Shown here: positions 1 through 5,277 of the stretch, piece by piece
Numbering within the stretch: position 1 is the first letter of the stretch
How the letters are laid out: each line of letters opens with the position of its first letter
Origin: Pseudohongiella sp.
GTDB taxonomy: Bacteria > Pseudomonadota > Gammaproteobacteria > Pseudomonadales > Pseudohongiellaceae
DNA: 5,277 nucleotides
Direction of reading: 5' to 3'
Assembly: GCA_030652635.1 (NCBI GenBank)
Contig: JAUSPW010000701.1
Location: forward strand, 1-5,277
The notes under the pieces: model-generated
What the model was told of the DNA's origin: nothing
Seen by the model: only the letters and a program-made list of their open reading frames with translations
Databases searched by the model: none
Made by a program: the position numbers and the translations under genes

Positions 1-497
1 TGTTCCTGCAGAACATCACCGGTTTTATGGTTGGCCGCAAATATGAACATGAAGGCATCGCTAAAAACGGCGCCAAACTGGTTAACGCAGTAGCCACCGC
101 CAATGTGCCTAAAATCACCACACTGATTGGAGGCAGTTTTGGCGCGGGCAACTATGGCATGTGTGGCCGGGCCTATGATCCACGGTTTTTATGGACCTGG
201 CCCAATGCCCGCATTTCTGTGATGGGCGGAGCCCAGGCTGCCGGGGTATTGTCACAGTTGCGAGGCGAGATGCTGGCCGCCAAAGGCCAGGCGTGGAGCC
301 CGGAAGAAGAACAGGCGTTCCGCAAACCCATTGAAGATAAATATGAACATGAAGGCCATCCCTACTACGCCAGCGCTCGCCTGTGGGACGATGGCATCAT
401 TGCGCCGGCTGACACCCGCTCAGTGCTGGGTTTATCGCTGTACTTTGCCAGCCATGCACCGCAGCAGGACACCCGTTTCGGCATATTCAGGATGTAA
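1..497 (+). CDS. liuB: Methylcrotonyl-CoA carboxylase beta subunit (carboxyltransferase), C-terminal part
   Basis: This is the C-terminal 164 residues of the carboxyltransferase subunit of 3-methylcrotonyl-CoA carboxylase (EC 6.4.1.4), a cytosolic enzyme of leucine breakdown that moves CO2 from biotin on LiuD to 3-methylcrotonyl-CoA. The first whole codon is at base 3. The true start lies left of the window, since the family is about 530-540 residues long; the ATG at 27 is an internal methionine (GFMVG). Visible motifs (residues counted from base 3) are GGSFGAGNYGMCGRAY at 43-58, a glycine-rich active-site segment, then WPNARISVMGG at 67-77, HPYYASARLWDDGII at 119-133, and the typical ending TRFGIFRM. 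Together these separate it from propionyl- and acetyl-CoA carboxylase subunits. Oddities are Ala-76 where the family usually has Glu (MGGEQAA), and a KYEHEG motif present twice through an exact DNA repeat. The gene is followed by liuC after 5 bp. Identification is firm. Confidence 0.96.
   Translation, partial: FLQNITGFMVGRKYEHEGIAKNGAKLVNAVATANVPKITTLIGGSFGAGNYGMCGRAYDPRFLWTWPNARISVMGGAQAAGVLSQLRGEMLAAKGQAWSPEEEQAFRKPIEDKYEHEGHPYYASARLWDDGIIAPADTRSVLGLSLYFASHAPQQDTRFGIFRM
39..56 (+). repeat. 18-bp direct repeat, copy 1 (within liuB)
   Basis: The sequence aaatatgaacatgaaggc occurs here and again, identically, at 339-356. The copies are exactly 300 bp apart, in the same reading frame, and encode KYEHEG in both places. 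In this first copy the motif is in the family-conserved GRKYExEGIAKNGAK segment. The flanking bases differ (c before, a after), so identity stops at 18 bp. Confidence 0.9.
339..356 (+). repeat. 18-bp direct repeat, copy 2 (within liuB)
   Basis: This is the second exact copy of aaatatgaacatgaaggc, matching 39-56. Here it encodes KYEHEG just before the conserved HPYYASARLWDDG segment. The flanks are t before and c after. The two protein sites are not homologous to each other in the family, so the repeat is either convergence on the same codons or a short local copying event. Confidence 0.9.
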
Positions 498-502
498 ATG
501 TT

Positions 503-1321
503 ATGGATACCATTGTAGAAGTCACGCGTCCCGCCAACGGCATCACTGTGTTGTGGCTGAATCGCCCGGAAAAACACAATGCCTTTGATCCGGCTTTGAT
601 CGCCACCATTCACCGCTTGGTGGACACCCTGCGCAGCGATGCTGACACCCGCGTACTGATTCTGGCCGGGCGCGGCAAAAGTTTTTGCTCCGGCGCTGAT
701 CTGCACTACATGAAGTCGATGGTGAACTATTCATTGGAGGAAAATATTGCGGATGCCGGCCGTCTAGCGGCCATGTTGCAAGCGCTGCATCAATTCCCCA
801 AACCCATAATCGCTGCCGTGCACGGTAATGTGTATGCAGGAGCCACCGGCATGGTGGCCTGTGCGGATATTATTCTGGCCGCCGACAATGCACGTTTTTG
901 TATCAGCGAAGTCAAACTTGGCTTGGTCCCTGCCGTCATCAGTCCCTTTGTGATGGCGCGTATGGGCCCTCATTTTGCACGGCGCTATTTTTTAACCGCT
1001 GAAGTATTTGACGCCGCTGCAGCACAACAGGCAGGACTGGTGCACGAATGCGTGGCACCCGACACCTTGATGGACAATGCTTTGCGGGTAGCGACACAAC
1101 TGTTAGCCAATGCCCCAGGCGCACTGGCGGCAACCAAAACCCTGATTCGCGAACTGGTCGCCGACCCCAATCGCGAGGTGATGACACAATATACCTGCGA
1201 GCTGATTGCCCGTGTGCGCGCGGGTGACGAAGCCCAGTCAGGTCTGCAGGCGTTTTTCGAAAAGCAGCCAGCGCCGTGGCTGCTACCCGACATCGATGCC
1301 AGCACGGAGTTGACGCCATGA
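503..1321 (+). CDS. liuC: Methylglutaconyl-CoA hydratase (crotonase superfamily)
   Basis: A 272-residue enoyl-CoA hydratase/isomerase-fold protein, a normal length for the family. In this operon it should hydrate 3-methylglutaconyl-CoA to (S)-HMG-CoA (EC 4.2.1.18) in the cytosol. Crotonase features in order are the N-terminal strand with LNRPEKHNAFD at 19-29, the first oxyanion-hole segment FCSGADLHYMK at 61-71, the second segment HGNVYAGATGMVACADI at 107-123, and CISEVKLGLVPAVISPFV at 133-150. Glu-136 there lines up with the catalytic Glu-164 of rat enoyl-CoA hydratase. The partner Glu-144 position is Gly-116. The SEVKLGLxPAVISPF pattern is the LiuC type, as opposed to FadB or isomerases. 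Ala-112 sits where a glycine of the GG pair is usual. The start at 503 lies 5 bp after liuB, with AGGA at 489-492 as a plausible ribosome site. The stop overlaps the liuD start (ATGA). The exact substrate rests on motifs plus context. Confidence 0.92.
   Translation: MDTIVEVTRPANGITVLWLNRPEKHNAFDPALIATIHRLVDTLRSDADTRVLILAGRGKSFCSGADLHYMKSMVNYSLEENIADAGRLAAMLQALHQFPKPIIAAVHGNVYAGATGMVACADIILAADNARFCISEVKLGLVPAVISPFVMARMGPHFARRYFLTAEVFDAAAAQQAGLVHECVAPDTLMDNALRVATQLLANAPGALAATKTLIRELVADPNREVMTQYTCELIARVRAGDEAQSGLQAFFEKQPAPWLLPDIDASTELTP
1306..1309 (+). promoter_or_regulatory. Ribosome binding site of liuD, supporting the ATG at 1318
   Basis: GGAG lies 8 bases before the ATG at 1318. An upstream in-frame GTG at 1276 would add 14 residues (from MAATRH), but that extension only mirrors the end of liuC and carries no family sequence. 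The ATG at 1318 puts the first biotin carboxylase strand (KTLLICNRGEIA) at the usual distance from the N-terminus and gives the ATGA overlap with the liuC stop, a common arrangement for translational coupling. Confidence 0.7.
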
Positions 1322-3141
1322 CACAAAGGCTGATCAAAACACTGTTGATCTGTAATCGCGGCGAAATTGCGTGCCGCATCATCCGTACTGCACGGCGTAT
1401 GGGTGTTAAAACAGTCGCAGTTTTTTCTCAGGCTGATCGCGGCGCGCTGCATACACAATTAGCAGATCAGGCGATTGCACTGACCGGCTACAGCGCTGCA
1501 GAGTCCTATCTGGATCAGGCACAGTTATTGATGGCTGCCGCGCAGTGCGGCGCGGATGCCCTGCATCCCGGTTACGGTTTTTTGTCAGAAAATGCCGCGT
1601 TTGCACAGGCTGTTGTGGATGCCGGTTACCTGTTTGTGGGCCCTCGCGCAGATGCCATTGCGGCGATGGGTTCCAAAGCACGCGCCAAACAATTGATGAG
1701 CGCCGCCGGAGTTCCGATGTTGCCCGGTTATCATGGTGATAATCAGGATGCCGCATTTCTGCATACACAAGCCGATCTGATGGCTTATCCGGTGTTAATC
1801 AAAGCCGTGGCGGGCGGTGGTGGGCGCGGCTTGCGGATTGTTGAACTTTCGCATGAATTTATGGCGGCACTACAGGCTGTCAAACGCGAATCAAAAGCCG
1901 CGTTTGCTGATGACCGTGTTTTGCTTGAAAAGTATTTACCCCATGCCCGGCACATAGAAATTCAGGTATTTGCGGATCAGGCCGGCCATTGTGTCCACCT
2001 GCATGAACGTGATTGTTCCATTCAGCGACGCCACCAAAAACTGATTGAAGAAGCGCCCGCACCAGGATTAAAAACAGAAACCCGACAGGCGATGGGTGAA
2101 GCTGCTGTGCGCGCTGCGCAGGCCATCGACTACACCGGTGCAGGGACTGTGGAGTTTTTGTATCAGAACGAGCAGTTCTATTTTCTGGAAATGAATACCC
2201 GCTTGCAGGTTGAGCACCCGGTTACCGAAGCCATCACCGGGTTGGATCTGGTGGAATGGCAACTGCGTGTAGCACAAGGTGAAGACTTGCCCTTAACGCA
2301 ATCGCAGATCAAACGCGATGGCTGGGCCATTGAAGCACGCATCAACGCGGAAGGACCTGCCCCAGACTTTTTGCCCGGCATAGGTTTGATCGAGCAGTTG
2401 GTATGGCCACCGGTCAGCGAACGGGCATTGCGTGTGGATGCAGGCTTCCGCGCCGGTGATCGCATCAGTGTGTATTACGACAGTCTGCTCGGCAAAGTGA
2501 TTGCTTGGGCACCGTCTCGCGCACAGGCGGTCCGGCGTTTGTCGGCCGCATTGGCCTGCCTGCAGGTCGCTGGCATTCAACATAATGGTGCGTATCTTGG
2601 CGCCGTGCTGGATACCCAGGCGTTTGCGGCCGGAGATGTGCATACCGGATTTCTGCTGGAGCATCAGGCAGCCATCGCAGCCGCGCAGGAGCACCGTCAG
2701 TGGCACCTGGAAACGCGCGGCAACAGCGCAGCCGCTGGCGTTGCTGCAAATGATTTTAAAAACAGTGCGATGGCCGCGTTTCGCAGTGGCGGTTTAAATC
2801 CATTCAGCCGACAACATCACTTGCTGCCGTTGTTTGCACAAGGCGAAGCCTCGCCGGCCAGCGATGCGGATACCTTGATTACCAAGGCTGCCGCCTCTCA
2901 CCACCAGAGCACTATCAAAGCCCCCTTACCCGGCCGGGTGATCAGCGTGTTTGTGAAGGCGGGTGATGCGGTGGTTGCGGGACAAGCCTTATTGATTATG
3001 GAAGCCATGAAAATGGAGCATACCCTGCGCGCCAGCAGTGATTCGGTGATCGCGGCGGTGCACTGTCAGGACGATCACATGGTGCAACCCGATCAGTTGC
3101 TGATTGAATTTGCACTGCCCGCCAGCGCACCCGGAGCCTGA
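1318..3141 (+). CDS. liuD: Methylcrotonyl-CoA carboxylase alpha subunit (biotin carboxylase plus biotinyl domain)
   Basis: A 607-residue biotin-carrying subunit of 3-methylcrotonyl-CoA carboxylase, which carboxylates its own biotin using ATP and bicarbonate and hands the CO2 to LiuB. The biotin carboxylase part spans about 5-450: LLICNRGEIACRI near the start, HPGYGFLSEN, Lys-120, Lys-162 with the ATP-grasp loop GGGGRG at 166-171, RDCSIQRRHQK ending at Lys-241, Glu-279, and LEMNTRLQVEHPVTE at 290-304 (Glu-291, Asn-293, Arg-295, Glu-299), then Arg-341. All match the E. coli AccC catalytic residues with an offset of 3. The biotinyl domain is at about 532-601, with EAMKM at 562-566 and Lys-565 as the biotin site. 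Between them lie only about 80 residues, where MCC alpha subunits normally hold a longer BT domain; the protein is about 50 residues shorter than the usual 650-670. No frameshift is seen. The start overlaps the liuC stop, and liuE follows after 2 bp. Adjacency to liuB argues against a propionyl- or geranyl-CoA carboxylase subunit. Confidence 0.95.
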   Translation: MTQRLIKTLLICNRGEIACRIIRTARRMGVKTVAVFSQADRGALHTQLADQAIALTGYSAAESYLDQAQLLMAAAQCGADALHPGYGFLSENAAFAQAVVDAGYLFVGPRADAIAAMGSKARAKQLMSAAGVPMLPGYHGDNQDAAFLHTQADLMAYPVLIKAVAGGGGRGLRIVELSHEFMAALQAVKRESKAAFADDRVLLEKYLPHARHIEIQVFADQAGHCVHLHERDCSIQRRHQKLIEEAPAPGLKTETRQAMGEAAVRAAQAIDYTGAGTVEFLYQNEQFYFLEMNTRLQVEHPVTEAITGLDLVEWQLRVAQGEDLPLTQSQIKRDGWAIEARINAEGPAPDFLPGIGLIEQLVWPPVSERALRVDAGFRAGDRISVYYDSLLGKVIAWAPSRAQAVRRLSAALACLQVAGIQHNGAYLGAVLDTQAFAAGDVHTGFLLEHQAAIAAAQEHRQWHLETRGNSAAAGVAANDFKNSAMAAFRSGGLNPFSRQHHLLPLFAQGEASPASDADTLITKAAASHHQSTIKAPLPGRVISVFVKAGDAVVAGQALLIMEAMKMEHTLRASSDSVIAAVHCQDDHMVQPDQLLIEFALPASAPGA

Positions 3142-3143
3142 TC

Positions 3144-4082
3144 ATGAGCCTGTTAACACACTCGGCAAACGCATCTCAACAACACGTCAGCATTGTGGAA
3201 GTAGGCGCACGAGATGGTTTGCAGAATGAGGCGGCTCATGTGTCCTCTGCGATCAAAGCCGGTCTGGTCGATCGCCTGGCGGCAGCGGGCTTATTGAGAA
3301 TCGAAACCGGCAGTTTTGTGTCGCCACGCTGGGTGCCACAGATGGCGGACTCCGCCGAGGTTTTTGCCAGCATCACACGATTACCCGGTGTGCGTTACTC
3401 GGCATTGACCCCAAACTTGCAAGGGTTTGAGCGCGCCATGGCAGCCGGAGCGGATGAAGTTGCCGTATTTGCTGCCGCGTCCGAAGCCTTCAGCCAAAAA
3501 AATATCAATTGTGGTATTCGGGAAAGCATCCAGCGCTTTACGGACGTGTGTGCTGAAGCCCGCGCCCGGGGAATCGCGGTGCGCGGTTATGTGTCCTGCG
3601 CCATGGGTTGCCCTTATCAGGGCGCGGTACCGGCAGAGGATGTGGCTATGGCAGTGCGCGAGTTGATGGCACTGGGTTGTTACGAAGTCTCGATAGGCGA
3701 CACCATCGGTGTGGGCACCCCAGTACAGGTGCAGCGCGTGTTGTCCACGTGCCTGCAAGAAGCGCGAGCTGATCAGCTTGCCATGCACTTTCATGACACC
3801 TACGGGCAGGCACTGGCCAATCTGCTGGCGGGGCTGGAGCTGGGCGTATTCACCATTGATGCGTCGATTGCCGGACTGGGCGGCTGCCCTTATGCGCAGG
3901 GCGCCAGCGGCAATGTCTCCACCGAAGATGTGGTGTATATGCTGCATGGCATGGGTTTACACACTGGCATTGACCTTGAGCGGTTGGTGGATACCAGCCA
4001 TTGGATTTGCCATGAATTAAATCGCAGCAATCAGTCGCGCGTGGCCTTGGCCATGGGCTCACCCTCCCAGTGTATTGCTTAG
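3144..4082 (+). CDS. liuE: Hydroxymethylglutaryl-CoA lyase
   Basis: A 312-residue TIM-barrel lyase (EC 4.1.3.4) that splits HMG-CoA into acetyl-CoA and acetoacetate, the last common step of leucine degradation. Active-site residues line up with human HMG-CoA lyase with a constant offset of 18: Arg-23 and Asp-24 in VGARDGLQNE, Glu-54 in RIETGSF, metal-binding His-215 and His-217 in AMHFHDTYGQ, the flexible-loop Cys-248 in the signature SIAGLGGCPYAQGASGN, and Asn-257. The segment SFVSPRWVPQMAD at 57-69 is also typical. Length is normal for a bacterial enzyme without a targeting peptide, so it is cytosolic. The start at 3144 is 2 bp after the liuD stop, with GGAG at 3133-3136 seven bases upstream, so translation is probably coupled to liuD. 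DGLQNE and the cysteine signature set it apart from homocitrate or isopropylmalate synthases. Identification is firm. Confidence 0.97.
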   Translation: MSLLTHSANASQQHVSIVEVGARDGLQNEAAHVSSAIKAGLVDRLAAAGLLRIETGSFVSPRWVPQMADSAEVFASITRLPGVRYSALTPNLQGFERAMAAGADEVAVFAAASEAFSQKNINCGIRESIQRFTDVCAEARARGIAVRGYVSCAMGCPYQGAVPAEDVAMAVRELMALGCYEVSIGDTIGVGTPVQVQRVLSTCLQEARADQLAMHFHDTYGQALANLLAGLELGVFTIDASIAGLGGCPYAQGASGNVSTEDVVYMLHGMGLHTGIDLERLVDTSHWICHELNRSNQSRVALAMGSPSQCIA

Positions 4083-4115
4083 GTCTGTATTGATCAGGCC
4101 AGTATAAAAAAGACC
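4082..4115 (+). other. Possible two-part hairpin in the liuE-aacS gap
   Basis: The 41-bp gap between liuE and the synthetase gene can fold into a nested structure. GGTC at 4082-4085 pairs with GACC at 4112-4115. Inside it, TGTATTG at 4086-4092 can pair with CAGTATA at 4100-4106 (two G-U pairs) around a 7-base loop, leaving an A-run (4107-4111) bulged. It has no T-tract on the + strand, so it is not a normal intrinsic terminator. It ends close to the next start codon, so an effect on mRNA stability or translation is conceivable. A TATAAA at 4103-4108 lacks a well-spaced -35 box. This is a weak prediction by eye. Confidence 0.25.
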
Positions 4116-4123
4116 AGAGACTG

Positions 4124-5277
<1,154 letters not shown>

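Noticed and set aside
27..29. ATG at 27 as a gene start
   Set aside because: The frame is open to the left edge and the residues before it (FLQNITGF) are conserved LiuB sequence, so this is an internal methionine.
1276..1317. Upstream GTG start for liuD
   Set aside because: The extra 14 residues are translated from the liuC 3' end and do not resemble biotin carboxylase N-termini; the ATG at 1318 has a good ribosome site and an ATGA overlap.
939..1458. Minus-strand open frames of about 150 codons across the liuC-liuD junction
   Set aside because: They run antisense to two firm genes, show low-complexity, Arg/Ala/Ser-rich translations and no family features.
3381..3947. 188-codon open frame on the minus strand opposite liuE
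   Set aside because: It lies fully inside liuE, has no recognisable family motif, and is best explained as a shadow of the codon pattern of a well-identified gene.
4103..4108. TATAAA as a -10 box of an internal promoter for the synthetase gene
   Set aside because: No -35 element at a suitable distance; the nearest candidate, TTGCTT at 4075-4080, is 22 bases away, and the A-rich run alone is weak evidence.
4082..4115. Intrinsic terminator after liuE
   Set aside because: The stem is weak and there is no T-tract after it on the + strand; the next gene continues the same pathway, so read-through is expected.

Overview
The window is a stretch of a leucine/isovalerate (liu) catabolic operon, with all genes on the + strand and tightly packed. 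The organism is most likely a gammaproteobacterium of moderate GC content. This rests on the gene order liuB-liuC-liuD-liuE followed by an acetoacetyl-CoA synthetase gene, and on the protein motifs. The genus cannot be fixed from sequence reading alone.

Layout: 1-497 is the 3' end of liuB (methylcrotonyl-CoA carboxylase beta subunit), with its start left of the window. liuC (methylglutaconyl-CoA hydratase) is at 503-1321. liuD (biotin-carrying alpha subunit of the carboxylase) is at 1318-3141 and overlaps liuC by ATGA. liuE (HMG-CoA lyase) is at 3144-4082. A 41-bp gap with a possible hairpin follows. The 5' part of an acetoacetyl-CoA synthetase gene runs from 4124 (or 4127) off the right edge; it stays open to base 5277. 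Spacings between genes are 5, -4, 2 and 41 bp, so one polycistronic mRNA is likely. No RNA gene, mobile element, CRISPR array or convincing terminator was seen.

How the genes work together: LiuB and LiuD form the biotin-dependent carboxylase that turns 3-methylcrotonyl-CoA into 3-methylglutaconyl-CoA. LiuC hydrates this to HMG-CoA, and LiuE cleaves HMG-CoA to acetyl-CoA and acetoacetate. The last gene activates acetoacetate to acetoacetyl-CoA, so the whole leucine skeleton can end as acetyl-CoA. The missing upstream part probably holds isovaleryl-CoA dehydrogenase (liuA) and perhaps a regulator, which is inference.

This is a known type of pathway, and I do not see a new system. The points worth a second look are small: a LiuD with an unusually short region between its biotin carboxylase and biotinyl domains, an exact 18-bp in-frame direct repeat 300 bp apart in liuB, a few substitutions at usually conserved positions, and a possible structured element before the synthetase gene.
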